Shown here one piece after another: positions 48,794-58,300 of a DNA stretch of 64,000 nucleotides. Source of the stretch: Pseudomonadota bacterium (lineage in GTDB: Bacteria; Pseudomonadota; Alphaproteobacteria; Azospirillales; Azospirillaceae); the NCBI GenBank assembly GCA_023423695.1, contig JAFAFA010000073.1, positions 62,001 through 126,000 of the forward strand. The letters are read 5' to 3'. Both the position numbers and the translations under genes were made by a program. How positions within the stretch are numbered: the first letter of the stretch is position 1; each line of letters opens with the position of its first letter. The notes under the pieces are model-generated. The model was given only the letters and a program-made list of their open reading frames with translations, was not told the DNA's origin and searched no databases.

Positions 48794-49554
48794 CAGGCCG
48801 ACTCACGCTGGTCTTCCCAGCGCCGGTACAGCATCGCCGCCACCGCCAGCCCCAGCAGGGCGGCCACGGCCCAGCCCAGCGCCCCCGATGGCAGCGCCTC
48901 CAGCAGCTCTTTGATCGCTGCCGAAACGTCGCGCGCCTGGTCCAGCAGGACGGCGACACCAGCGAGGCCGAGCGCACCGCCACCGCTGACGACACTGACC
49001 GACTTGGCCATCGGCTTCATGGTCGGCGTCGGCTCGGCAACCCGGCTCACCGGATGAACTTCGCCCGACAGGAACAGCGCCGCCTCGGCCGCCCGGCGCT
49101 TGACCAGGCCGGGCATCACCTTGCCGGCGCCCCGTGTCCATTTGGCGAACTCGGCCGCCGCGACTCCGGCGTCACCAACGTTCAGCTTGCGCAGCAGGGT
49201 GGAGGGCTGGCCGCTCTTCAGCGTGACGAATCCGTCCTTGCCGGCGTCCTTGCCCTTGGCCTTCCGGCCGGCGCCGACGTTGAAGACAAAGGAAACGAGC
49301 GCCCCACGCTGGTTGTCGGTCAACTCGACGGTGACGGCACGGTCGACCACCGCCGCGGCGATGTCGAGGTCGGCTTGCAGCAGCTGCTCGGCCTGCGCCT
49401 TGGTGATGCGCAGTCCCGGCCGGACGTCCGGGCCGGTGTGGCCGTAGCCGATCGTCCAGGGAGCGCCGCCGGTGGCGGGATCTGGGTAGGCGGTGAGGCG
49501 CAGGCCTTCAGCCTCCTTCACCAAGTCGACGGCGGCTTGCGGGATGGCACGCAT
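48793..49554 (-). CDS. GH24 endolysin with C-terminal membrane segments
   Basis: The product is 253 residues. Residues 1-165 are a phage T4-type lysozyme (RrrD-like) with catalytic E16 (EAEGLRLTAYPDP), D25 and T34 in PWTIGYGHTG; NQRGALVSFVFNVGAG follows. The C-terminal 90 residues have two hydrophobic stretches (GGGALGLAGVAVLLD and GALGWAVAALLGLAVAAMLY) and a basic end. The tail may anchor the enzyme or act as a holin-like module. No separate holin gene is seen next to it. Confidence 0.88.
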   Translation of the reverse strand: MRAIPQAAVDLVKEAEGLRLTAYPDPATGGAPWTIGYGHTGPDVRPGLRITKAQAEQLLQADLDIAAAVVDRAVTVELTDNQRGALVSFVFNVGAGRKAKGKDAGKDGFVTLKSGQPSTLLRKLNVGDAGVAAAEFAKWTRGAGKVMPGLVKRRAAEAALFLSGEVHPVSRVAEPTPTMKPMAKSVSVVSGGGALGLAGVAVLLDQARDVSAAIKELLEALPSGALGWAVAALLGLAVAAMLYRRWEDQRESA

Positions 49555-49571
49555 GGGATCCTCCAGGCATG

Positions 49572-49593
49572 AAAAAGGCGCCTCGCGGGCGCC
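49572..49593 (-). terminator. Intrinsic terminator before the endolysin
   Basis: On the minus strand GGCGCC, CGCGA, GGCGCC is followed by TTTTT. It separates the tail-structure genes from the lysis cassette and precedes the endolysin start by 18 bases, so it can only act if read through by an antiterminator or if a promoter lies inside it. Confidence 0.85.
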
Positions 49594-49626
49594 GGATCGG
49601 TCGGGGTTGGGGTGTTGTCGCGGCCA

Positions 49627-49893
49627 TCAGGCCGGTGGTGCGCCCAGCGCCATCCGCTCACGCCAGAAGGAGAGGTGCGCCTCCCAAGCCTTGCGGCAGT
49701 GGTCGGCCTCGCCGGTGACGTGCAGGTTCAGCCAGTTGACGACAGCCACCCGGCGGGCACCCCACCAGCGGGCGCGCGGCGTGGCGCCGAAGGTGGCCAG
49801 CTCGTAGGAGGCGGCGCTGAAGGTGATCTCACGCTGACCGCCGGCCAGCACATTCAGCAGGCAGGACAGCAGCGACAGGAACTCTCGGAACAT
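49627..49893 (-). CDS. Phage hypothetical protein, 88 residues
   Basis: The start MFREFLSLLSCLLNVLAGGQ is hydrophobic, followed by REITFSAASYELATFGATPR and WWGARRVAVVNWLNLHVTGE. Two bases separate it from the upstream gene. No known family is recognised. Position suggests a tail or lysis accessory role. Confidence 0.6.
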   Translation of the reverse strand: MFREFLSLLSCLLNVLAGGQREITFSAASYELATFGATPRARWWGARRVAVVNWLNLHVTGEADHCRKAWEAHLSFWRERMALGAPPA

Positions 49894-49895
49894 GG

Positions 49896-50450
49896 TCAGG
49901 CCTCGATCGTGGCGGCTTGGCGGAACAGGTCATCGAGCTGGGTAGCCGTGAAGCCCAACGCCTCGGCCATGCTGTTGACCAGTGTGCCGTTGCGCGTGAT
50001 GTCGTTGGCGTATTCCCACGCCTGATAAGCGGCGGAGGCCTTCGGTTGCGCCTTGATGGCGGCGTCCACCCGGTCGAACAGGCCGGCTGCCAGCAGCACG
50101 GCGCGGGCTTGGAAATTGGTCACCTGGACCGGCACCGGCGGCTTGGCCGCCTCTGCCGCAGCAGCGATTTCGGCCGGTGTCATGTTCACCACCAGGGGCG
50201 TGACCATGACGGTGCAGCCTTCCGGGTTCGGAACTTCGTCGCTCTGCTCGGACAAACGTTGCGTCGCGGGGTCGAATGGCGGAGCCTGATGAATCACGCG
50301 CCAGAAACCAACCCTCACATACTCCGCGGGGCAGGGCACGATGTATGCCGACGGATCAGCCAATACCTCGTCGGGCAGTCCGGCAAGGGCCGCGGGGATA
50401 CCATCCCGGCCGAGAACAGCCAGGCTTTTCAGATCGACCTTGTAATGCAT
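49896..50450 (-). CDS. Phage tail-associated protein, 184 residues
   Basis: It opens MHYKVDLKSLAVLGRDGIPA. The C-terminal half, with NFQARAVLLAAGLFDRVDAA, YQAWEYANDITRNGTLVNSM and LGFTATQLDDLFRQA, is a pattern common in small proteins encoded beside phage tail-fibre genes (fibre assembly or XkdW-like). It lies 12 bases after the glycine-rich protein. The exact role is not known. Confidence 0.65.
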   Translation of the reverse strand: MHYKVDLKSLAVLGRDGIPAALAGLPDEVLADPSAYIVPCPAEYVRVGFWRVIHQAPPFDPATQRLSEQSDEVPNPEGCTVMVTPLVVNMTPAEIAAAAEAAKPPVPVQVTNFQARAVLLAAGLFDRVDAAIKAQPKASAAYQAWEYANDITRNGTLVNSMAEALGFTATQLDDLFRQAATIEA

Positions 50451-50461
50451 CGCTTTCTCCG

Positions 50462-51295
50462 TCAGGCGCCATAGAACTGCACGACAGCCCGGCCACCGAT
50501 GCCAGGACCGCCGTTGCCGGAGGTGGCGCCATTGTTACCGCCTCGGCCGGCAGACGCGGCCCAGTTCGGGCTTGCTTCCCCACCGGCATATTGTCCGCTG
50601 CCGGCGGCGAAGATGTGCCAGAGGTAGGCGGGATGCGCCGTGTTGATGTAATGGGCACCGCCCTGCGCAGCGACATCCAGCAAGCCATGGGCGCCATTAC
50701 CGGTGCCCCCGGCGGTGCCGCTGGTGGATACGTTCGACGTATTGGTGCCGGCACCGCCGCCGCCGCCGCCGTTGGTGCCATCACCGCCGTTTGTGTTCGG
50801 CCAGTTCGCCCCAGCGCCACCGTTGGGGTAACCGCCGCTGGCGCCGGTGCCGCTACTGCCGGGCAATCCCGGCCCCCCAATGACAAGACCCAGCGACGAC
50901 AGCAAAGCCACCTTAAGACGGATGCGGAGATAGGCTCCGCCACCTCCCAGCCCCATCCCAACGCCGCCGTTGCCGCCGGCACCAGCGCCAGGGTGCGCAA
51001 TCTCGGAGCCGTTCGCCAGCACCGCGGATGCGCCAGCTCCGGAGCCGCCCTGCCCGGAGCCCGACCCGCCACCCTGGGCACCTCCTCCCGACCAAATCTC
51101 GATCTCGACTTCGAGCGCATCGGCCGGGATCGGCACGCTATAGACGCCAGGAGTCGTCTGGCCGGTGGTGCCGCCCACACCATAGGTCAGCATGGAAATC
51201 AGGCGATTGGCCGGCCCTGCTGTGGCGACAGTGCCCTGACGCTTCGGGGCGCCCAGCGCCTTACCCAAGCGTCCCATTGGTTTGAAGCCGGGCAT
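50462..51295 (-). CDS. Glycine-rich tail tip/adhesin-like protein
   Basis: The product is 277 residues. After a start with VYSVPIPADALEVEIEIWSG, the protein is dominated by glycine-rich runs (GGGAQGGGSGSGQGG, GGGGGGAGTNTSNVS, AGGTGNGAHG) and ends in GGRAVVQFYGA. This composition and layout resemble the polyglycine-sandwich adhesin tips of phage fibres. It lies among tail-fibre genes. It probably determines host-surface binding and is likely to vary between related phages. Confidence 0.7.
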   Translation of the reverse strand: MPGFKPMGRLGKALGAPKRQGTVATAGPANRLISMLTYGVGGTTGQTTPGVYSVPIPADALEVEIEIWSGGGAQGGGSGSGQGGSGAGASAVLANGSEIAHPGAGAGGNGGVGMGLGGGGAYLRIRLKVALLSSLGLVIGGPGLPGSSGTGASGGYPNGGAGANWPNTNGGDGTNGGGGGGAGTNTSNVSTSGTAGGTGNGAHGLLDVAAQGGAHYINTAHPAYLWHIFAAGSGQYAGGEASPNWAASAGRGGNNGATSGNGGPGIGGRAVVQFYGA

Positions 51296-51298
51296 GAC

Positions 51299-51718
51299 TC
51301 AGGCCCCCGTGTAGCCGCGGCCTTGGCAGTGCCAAGAGAAGCCGGCCGCAAGCGCCACAGAGGTGCCGACATACAGGCGCTCGTTGCCCGCCAGCAGCAG
51401 GAGATTGCTGTCGGCATAGCCGAAGTCGATCAGCTTCGGCTCGTCGGTGGTGGACACGGTATCGGCCGCAATCAGCTTGGCAGCGATCAGGCGCTTGGTC
51501 GTGCCGCCGTCCGTGCTGGCGTAGAGATAGGCCACCGTTGCCGAACAGGTGGCCAGCGGGAGCACTGTGACGCTGTTGATTTCTGCACCGTCGGTCGGGG
51601 CAGTGAACAGCAGAACGGTGTTGTCCGGGGTGCCGCTGATGGTGGCATTCGCGCCGGTCGTCAGAGCGGTGCCGCTCAGCAGCGATTGCGGAAAAACGGC
51701 AGAGTTAGAGACAGCCAT
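51299..51718 (-). CDS. Phage structural protein, 139 residues
   Basis: Beta-rich protein starting MAVSNSAVFPQSLLSGTALT with TPDNTVLLFTAPTDGAEINS and YLYASTDGGTTKRLIAAKL. It lies between the fibre and the glycine-rich tip gene, 3 bases from the tip gene start. Such small proteins can form fibre or receptor-binding heads. No family is recognised. Confidence 0.6.
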   Translation of the reverse strand: MAVSNSAVFPQSLLSGTALTTGANATISGTPDNTVLLFTAPTDGAEINSVTVLPLATCSATVAYLYASTDGGTTKRLIAAKLIAADTVSTTDEPKLIDFGYADSNLLLLAGNERLYVGTSVALAAGFSWHCQGRGYTGA

Positions 51719-51730
51719 GGAAAATCTCCA

Positions 51731-52867
51731 TCAGAGGAAGGAAGCGGCAAGCGCATGGGCCTGCGCGGTCGTCATGCCGCTGGCGGACAGGCGCCATTGA
51801 CCGGAGACCAGAGTGACGACGTATTTGGTGCCCGCGATCACATCCCCCTTGCCGGCGGGCGTGCCATCGGCTCGGCGCAGCGACAGGGCCCCTGTGGCGG
51901 AGACAGCCAAGGTTGCAGCTCCGGTGATCGAGTAGCCGGCCACGAACTCATAGGAGGGGTTGCCGGTCAGATTGGGGAGCGGGACGGCGGGGGTCAGAGT
52001 CTGGGCGTTGGCCGATCCGCCGCCGGTGCCGGCCCAGACCGGACCGGAGCCATTAGTGCCATCCGAGCCCCGGTCTCCCTTGTCGCCAACCCGCACAAAG
52101 CCGACGGCCACCGGGTCGCCGGCAGAGAAACCGCCCGGTCCAGTCCCGCCGGTCAGCGTGATCTTGCGATAGCCGGTTCCGTCCACCACTGTGCCGGTAA
52201 CCTGATACTCCAGCCACTTGGAAGCATCGGTGCGGTGGGCGATCCGCAGCGTGCCCTTGATCGCGTTGGTGCTGGCGGTCCAGCGGTCCAGCACCGTGGT
52301 GACGCTGGCGCCGGCGGCGTCCAGGTTGTCCACATAGAGCGACGTTGCCGCGCTGGGCGCGGCGTTGTTCAGCCGCACCTTACCGTTGCCAGGGTCGGCG
52401 TCGGCCGTGGCCGTGTCCCAGGTCAGTCGGATCGACGGAATGGAGCCGCCAGCCGCAGTGGCATACTGGCCGGACAGGGCGGCGCTGGTGGAGGCAGCCG
52501 ACGCGCTGTTGTCAGCCGCCGTCTTGTCTTGCGCCACCGCCTGCCGATCGGCAGCGGTCGCCTGCCGGTCCTGCCCGGTGGCCTGCCGATCGGCAGCCGT
52601 TGCCTGGGCATTCTGCTGGGCGCTCTGCGCGCTACCCGCTGCAGCTGTTGCCGACGCGGCGGCGTTCCCCTCGCTGGTGGAGGCTGCGCTCAGGGCATTG
52701 CCCACCCCGTTGGCCACCGTGCCGATGTCCTGGATGCACGGATCCCAGTTGTCGGCCATGCCCCCCACGCCGGTGAGGCCGCCGGGGTTCTGCGCCGTCT
52801 TTTCGTCGCCGTTGTAGTAATTCAGCAGCCGCTGGGCCGCTGCCAGCATGTTGGCCAGCGTCGTCAT
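51731..52867 (-). CDS. Tail fibre protein with coiled-coil repeats and collagen-like stretch
   Basis: The product is 378 residues. An N-terminal anchor (MTTLANMLAAAQRLLNYYNG) is followed by an Ala-rich heptad region (about 55-120) with a near-repeat ATAADRQATGQDRQATAADR, indicating a trimeric coiled coil. A beta-rich shaft follows, then GDKGDRGSDGTNGSG, a short collagen-like Gly-X-Y stretch, and a C-terminal beta domain. It should form the fibre shaft. Confidence 0.75.
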   Translation of the reverse strand: MTTLANMLAAAQRLLNYYNGDEKTAQNPGGLTGVGGMADNWDPCIQDIGTVANGVGNALSAASTSEGNAAASATAAAGSAQSAQQNAQATAADRQATGQDRQATAADRQAVAQDKTAADNSASAASTSAALSGQYATAAGGSIPSIRLTWDTATADADPGNGKVRLNNAAPSAATSLYVDNLDAAGASVTTVLDRWTASTNAIKGTLRIAHRTDASKWLEYQVTGTVVDGTGYRKITLTGGTGPGGFSAGDPVAVGFVRVGDKGDRGSDGTNGSGPVWAGTGGGSANAQTLTPAVPLPNLTGNPSYEFVAGYSITGAATLAVSATGALSLRRADGTPAGKGDVIAGTKYVVTLVSGQWRLSASGMTTAQAHALAASFL

Positions 52868-53775
52868 GTCGTCACCTCACCAAGGGAAATCGTGGCGGCG
52901 CTGTGCAGGTCGTTCAGGTACTTCTGGCTGAAGTCCTCGATGACCTGGAAAAGCCCGCCGTAGCGGTAGCAGTCGAAGGGACTGGCGGTGTCCGGCAGCC
53001 ACACCGCCGGCCGGTCGGCGTCGAGGAAGTTGACCAGGTCGAACAGGCGGTCCCGGTCGCCCGCTTCGTTGACGGTGCGGTCCAGCGTGGCGGTGCGCCG
53101 GCCGCGGCCGGGCTCCACCGCCACCCCGCCGCCGGCCAGTTCCGTCACCTTGCCGCCGCGGCGGTAGCCGTCCGCCGACGCGCCGACATGACGGTCGATT
53201 GCCAAGCTGTCGCCGGCCCAGCCGAAGCCAATGCGATAGGCCTGCTCGGTGGTGCTGTAGCGGCTGCCGGTCACCCAATAGGCCGGGCCGTAGATCGTCC
53301 AGCGCAGCACCTGCGCGCTGCACAGCGGCATCACCACATGGATGTTCGTCGGGTAGCGCAGGAACTCCCGGGCGCCCAACTGGCCCAGCACGGTGTTCTC
53401 ACCGCCGAAGCGCAGCGTCTTGGGATCGTAGAGCCCGGGCAGCACCAGACGGTCGATGCCGCTGGCGTGCTGGGTGGTGAAGGCCAGCGAGGTTCGCGCG
53501 CTGGTCTTGAAGGCCTCCAGCCGGATGCGCCCGGTCTTCCACAGGTTGGTGCGGTAGAGCCCGGCATAGGTCAGGTCGATCGGCCGGTCCCACTCCCACT
53601 CCAGCACCACCGGCTGGGCCAGGGTGCCGATCCGGGTGGAGACCGCGGCGTCCACCAGCGGCAGCGTCTTCAGCGCATCGAGCGGCGCCGTTGCCGCCCA
53701 GTCGGCAGCAAGACCGGTGATGGCGCAGTCCTGTTCCGACAACTCGTTGATATGGGCCAGCAGTCCGGTCGCCAT
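52864..53775 (-). CDS. Phage tail-associated protein, 303 residues
   Basis: A soluble protein that starts MATGLLAHINELSEQDCAIT; beta-rich with LEWEWDRPIDLTYAGLYRTN, YWVTGSRYSTTEQAYRIGFG and a C-terminal AVWLPDTASPFDCYRYGGLF. It overlaps the fibre gene start by 4 bases and follows the 524-residue gene. The place between the tape measure group and fibres suggests a baseplate or distal tail part. Family not recognised. Confidence 0.6.
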   Translation of the reverse strand: MATGLLAHINELSEQDCAITGLAADWAATAPLDALKTLPLVDAAVSTRIGTLAQPVVLEWEWDRPIDLTYAGLYRTNLWKTGRIRLEAFKTSARTSLAFTTQHASGIDRLVLPGLYDPKTLRFGGENTVLGQLGAREFLRYPTNIHVVMPLCSAQVLRWTIYGPAYWVTGSRYSTTEQAYRIGFGWAGDSLAIDRHVGASADGYRRGGKVTELAGGGVAVEPGRGRRTATLDRTVNEAGDRDRLFDLVNFLDADRPAVWLPDTASPFDCYRYGGLFQVIEDFSQKYLNDLHSAATISLGEVTT

Positions 53776-53778
53776 GGC

Positions 53779-55353
53779 TCACCGCGCCACGTAGAGGGTG
53801 GCGCCGCCGGTGCGGTTGGCGATCGTCCGGCCGTAGACCACCACCGGCGCCCCATCGGCAAAGCCGGCGATGTCGTCTTCCACCGTCACGGTGTCGCCGA
53901 TCCAGACGCCGGGCGCCCCGTCCAGCGCTGGCAGCTCGTAGAGGGTGGGCGGCGCCGACAGCTCGGCCACCCAGGCCGGCAGCTCGGCCGCGGCGTCGGC
54001 GCTGAAGGTCAGGGCGGTGTCGATCGGCGTCACCTTGGCGGCGTTGCCCCAGGCGGCGGCGATCGCCGCGTCGGTGGCCGATGGCACCTCCACCCATTCC
54101 TGGGTCCAGCGGGTGGCGTCGGCCGCGGTGGCGTCGGTGGCGGCGCTGCTGGATGGGCTGGGGTTGTGGGCGCAGCGCAGCACCACCTGCTTGGCCGGCG
54201 GGTTGTGCTGGCCCTCGACATACTGCAGGCCCGTGGTGGTGCCGGCGGCGCTGCTGTAGCCACGCACCGCCGCCGCCGTGGTGGGACGGGGAACCCGCGT
54301 CACCACCAGCTGGCCGGCGGTGCCGACATACCAGCCGCCGCGTGGAACGCTGCCGACGAACTTGGCATAGGCTGCGGCGTGGGTGGTGCCGTCGCCGGCG
54401 GGGAGGAAGAGTCCCACCGTGCGCGGCACTGAGTCCATGCCAGCGCTGTCCACCGTGCTGGCCAGCCCGGCGCCGGTGGCCAGGGCGGCGATCAGCTCCC
54501 CGATGTACCGGCGGTAGACGCCGGCGAAATTGCGGCCCAGCACCTCGACGCGGAAGTCGGCATACTTCACCGTGGTGGTGATGATTCCGCTGGTGAGGTC
54601 GACCGTGAAGTGCGCGTTGTCCGCCGGCGTTGCGCCGCTCTGCTTCGCCACCCCGACACCGGAAGACCAGCCCCGCGGCACGTCCTGAACCGGCTTGCCG
54701 CCGCCGACGGACCAGCGGTGGAAACCGTCGATGATGCCGAGATAGGTCGGCCGCGCCATCGGGCAGTGCCCCAGCGCCAGCTCCTTCAGCGTGTCCTTCA
54801 GCTCGGCCGGGCCCTCGTAGCCGCCGGTGCCCTTGTAACGCTCGGTCTGGATCGGCGTGTCGTAGTCGAGGCGCTGGTCGTAGATCGGCAGGGCGATCTC
54901 GGTGCGCTTGGGCTTAGGCTTGCCAACCCGGGCGGTCCAGATGGTCACTGCCTCGGCCAGCGGTGCCCCGTCCTCAACCTCCCGCTCGGTCACGGACTGG
55001 ATGACATAGTCGCCGGTCAGCAGCAGGTTGAGCGGCCGGTCATCGAGGGCGACGCGCAGCCAGGCGCCGGTGTCGAGGTCCTGCAGGGTGGCGAAGCGCT
55101 GCGCCGGGTTGCGGGTGGTCTCGTTACGCAGCACCAGGTCGCCGATCCGCAGCTCGGCCTGCCCGTCCGCGGCGCCCAGGCTGCCGATCGACACCGACGC
55201 GTCGGCGCCGGCGGTCACCAGCGGCAGCCAGGTGACGTTGGGCGGATCGTCGGCCGGGCCGGACTGGTAGCCGGGGAAGGTGGCCAGCGGCAGCCGGTGG
55301 CGGTGGCCGCTGGGCTGGTGGAACAGGGTGAGGTCGATCAGACGCACCTTCAT
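53779..55353 (-). CDS. Phage baseplate/hub-like tail protein, 524 residues
   Basis: Start MKVRLIDLTLFHQPSGHRHR at 55,353; the open frame continues upstream in the wrong context. The first 150 residues (AELRIGDLVLRNETTRNPAQ, WLRVALDDRPLNLLLTGDYV) look like a tail-tip domain, and the centre (SSGVGVAKQSGATPADNAHF) and end (YELPALDGAPGVWIGDTVTV) are beta-rich. It follows the tape measure gene with a one-base TGATG overlap, the position usual for distal tail or hub proteins. Assignment is by position. Confidence 0.6.
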   Translation of the reverse strand: MKVRLIDLTLFHQPSGHRHRLPLATFPGYQSGPADDPPNVTWLPLVTAGADASVSIGSLGAADGQAELRIGDLVLRNETTRNPAQRFATLQDLDTGAWLRVALDDRPLNLLLTGDYVIQSVTEREVEDGAPLAEAVTIWTARVGKPKPKRTEIALPIYDQRLDYDTPIQTERYKGTGGYEGPAELKDTLKELALGHCPMARPTYLGIIDGFHRWSVGGGKPVQDVPRGWSSGVGVAKQSGATPADNAHFTVDLTSGIITTTVKYADFRVEVLGRNFAGVYRRYIGELIAALATGAGLASTVDSAGMDSVPRTVGLFLPAGDGTTHAAAYAKFVGSVPRGGWYVGTAGQLVVTRVPRPTTAAAVRGYSSAAGTTTGLQYVEGQHNPPAKQVVLRCAHNPSPSSSAATDATAADATRWTQEWVEVPSATDAAIAAAWGNAAKVTPIDTALTFSADAAAELPAWVAELSAPPTLYELPALDGAPGVWIGDTVTVEDDIAGFADGAPVVVYGRTIANRTGGATLYVAR

Positions 55354-58300
55354 CAGGCGGCCCTCCGGGTGTTGGCGAGTTTTCTGGGCAGGTCGCTGGT
55401 GGCGGCCTCGACGCGGGCCAGCAGGGCGGCGGCATCGGCGCCGATGCGGGCGCGCTGGGTGAGGGCGTCGCGGCCGATCGCGCGGACCTCGTCGCGCAGG
55501 CCCTCCACCGCCTCCACCAGCTCGGCCACGCCGGCGCCGGCGGCATCGAGGTCGGGGCGGCGGAAGGAGACCATCGGCGCCGGCGGCTCCAGGTCGCTGC
55601 CGGGCAGCCGGAGGTCGAGCGCCACCGGGATGCGCCGGCCGTCGGGCAGCGGCACATGGGCCTCGGCGGTGTGGGCGCCTTCCGACACCCACGCCAGCTG
55701 CGGCCCGTAGGAAATGCCGCCGGTGGCGAAGCCCGGAATGCGCCGGGTGCCGGCCAGCACCTCGTCGATCCCGTGGTCAATGAACCACCGCGCCAGATTG
55801 AAGCCGGGGTTGCGCGCCCGCTCCGCCTGGATATCGGGGAAGGCGCCGAAGGTTGCCTCTATCTGGTCGTTGCTGAAAGCCAGCAGCCGCTGACGCTTCT
55901 GCTCCGTGGTCTCCGCGGGCGCCGTGGGGGTGGAGGGTGTCGCCGACAGGACGGCTTCGCCGAACCTCGAAGCCCGGCCACTGTCCATCGCCAACCAGAC
56001 ATTGAAGGCCTCGTCCAGCTGGCCGCCCCAGCCCATGGAACTGGCGATCCCAGCCTGCTGCGCCCCCGACAGGCGATCCCATGCCGTCTGCACCGCCGCC
56101 GGCGCGCTGTAGCGCGGCCGGTTGTCGTTGCCGTTGGTCAGCTTCATCAGCGGCGTCAGCGCCGACTGCCACACGGCATAGCTCTGGTCCATGACGTCGC
56201 GCAGGCCGGACAGGCTGCCGAGCTGGCGCTGCCCGATCGCCGCGGCGTCGGCGCGGGCATTCTGCAGCTCCTTCAGCTGGTCCTGCGCCACCTGCAGGTC
56301 CTGGGTGGCGGTGTCGAGGCTCAGCCCGCTGGTGTCGCCCAACTCGGCAAAGACCCTGTCCACCTTGTCGAACAGCACCGACGCGGTGCCGCCGCTGGCC
56401 GCCTTCTCCAGCGCCACCAGGGTAGGACCGACCTGCAGCAGCGTCTGCCGGGCGGTGTCCTTTTCCGCATCGGTGGAGCTGCCGTTCTTCAGCACCGCAT
56501 AAGCGGCGTCGAAGCGGTCGGTCGCCTCCTGGATCTTCTGGCGCGGCGCCAGCGGCGAGTCGTCGCCCTCACGGAGTGCCGCACGGGCATCCTTGAACTG
56601 CTGGGCGGCCTTCAGCAAGGCGATGGCGCCGGACTGGATGGAGTCGACCACCTCCTGTTTGGCGGCGATCTCGCGGTCGTAGGCGTCCAGCAGGTCCTGC
56701 TGGGCGAGCTGGAAGGCCTGGGCGCCTCGCTCGGCAGCCTGCACCAGGCGCAGCTGGGTGGTGTCGTAGCCGGCCGCGGTGGCCTCTGCCAGGGCGGCCG
56801 CCTGCTGGGCGTCCAGCGCGATCAGCCCGGCGCCGCGGCTGTTGCCGAGCGCCGCATACATCCGGCTGGTGACGTCGGCCTGCCAGGATGCCTTCTGCGC
56901 CGCCTTCTCGGCCGCGTCGGCGCTGTCGCTCCACGCCTGGGTGAGATAGCCCACCATGGCGGTGTACTGGTCGCCGGTGATGGTGCCGTCGTAGAGCGCA
57001 GCGTTCAGCCGCCCCAGCGCCGCCCGCTCGGCCTCGATCGTCAGCGTGCCGCCGGAAGCCGCCTGCTCCACCCCCTCGATGACTCCGGCCAGCCCCTTGA
57101 TGGCGGAGTCCGTGCGGTCGAGGCCGAGCCCCTGCAGCCGGTCCAGCGCGCTGGACTTGGCGTTGGGGTCGATCAGCGCCTCGATGGCGACGGCCCCCTG
57201 CCGCTGCACATAGGCCACGGCGTCGGCATAGCTGTCCTTCAGCTTCTTCGTGTAGCGCGCCGCCAGCTCGGCCACCTCGCCGGTGGTGTAGCCGAGCGAC
57301 AGCAGCGCCGGCCGGAACTGTTCGAACTCGATCTCGGCCTGCCTGGTCGCCGCGGCCATGCCCACCAGCGGCTTGGTCGCCGGGCCGAGACCCATCATCG
57401 CCTCGATGCCCTTGCGGGCGGCGGCGGTCAGCTCGGTCTCGGTCGCCAGCCCCAGCTCGCTGGCCTTGTCGCGCCAATCGGTGATGTTGGTCTTGACCTG
57501 GTCACCGATCGCCTTGGCCGCTTCGCTGAACGCCTTGATCTGGTTGTTCGTCGGATCCAGGCTGGCGTTCATCAGGTCGAGCTGCTGGCGGAAGCCGGCG
57601 GCGAAGCCCAGGTCGGTGGCCAGATCCTCGGCCTTGGTGGCCTTGGAGGTCTGCAACGCCTTCTTCACGTCGTCGTTCGCGCCGGTCAGCTGGCCGGTGC
57701 CGATCAGCCCCTTCAGGCTTTCGCGCATGTAGAAGGCGATCGCCTCGTTCTGGTCGGTGAAGGCGACGCGCTGCCCGGCCTTGTCGCCCACCTTGGGCGT
57801 CACATACCACTTGCCGTCCTTGGCGAACTGCTGCAGCAGGGCGGTGTTGGCGCCATCGCCACCGGTGACCTTGCCGCCGATCCCGGCCACCACCGTGTTC
57901 ATGGCGGCGGCGACGGCATCGGTCACCTGCTGCATCTGGCCGGCGTCGGCGCCGTTGTCCGCCAGGGCGCCGTCGCTGCGGAAGCCGCCCTTGCCGTTCA
58001 GGACGATGTTGCCGGAGCTGTTGGGACCGACGGTCGCTTTCTGCGTGCCGATCATGCCCATGATGGCGCCGACCACGGCACCGATGGCGATGCCGACCGG
58101 CCCGCCGATGGCGCCCAGCCCCAGGTAGGCGGAGAGTGCCGACGCACCGGCGCCCAGCGCCGCACCCGACACGCCACCCACCACCTTCGAGTTGGTCAGG
58201 GTTCCCAGGTAAGCCCCGCCCATGCCGCCGAAGGCACCGGCGCCGGCAGCGCCCAGATAGCCCGACAGGCCGCCGCTGATGGCGCCGGCCTGGGTGGCGG

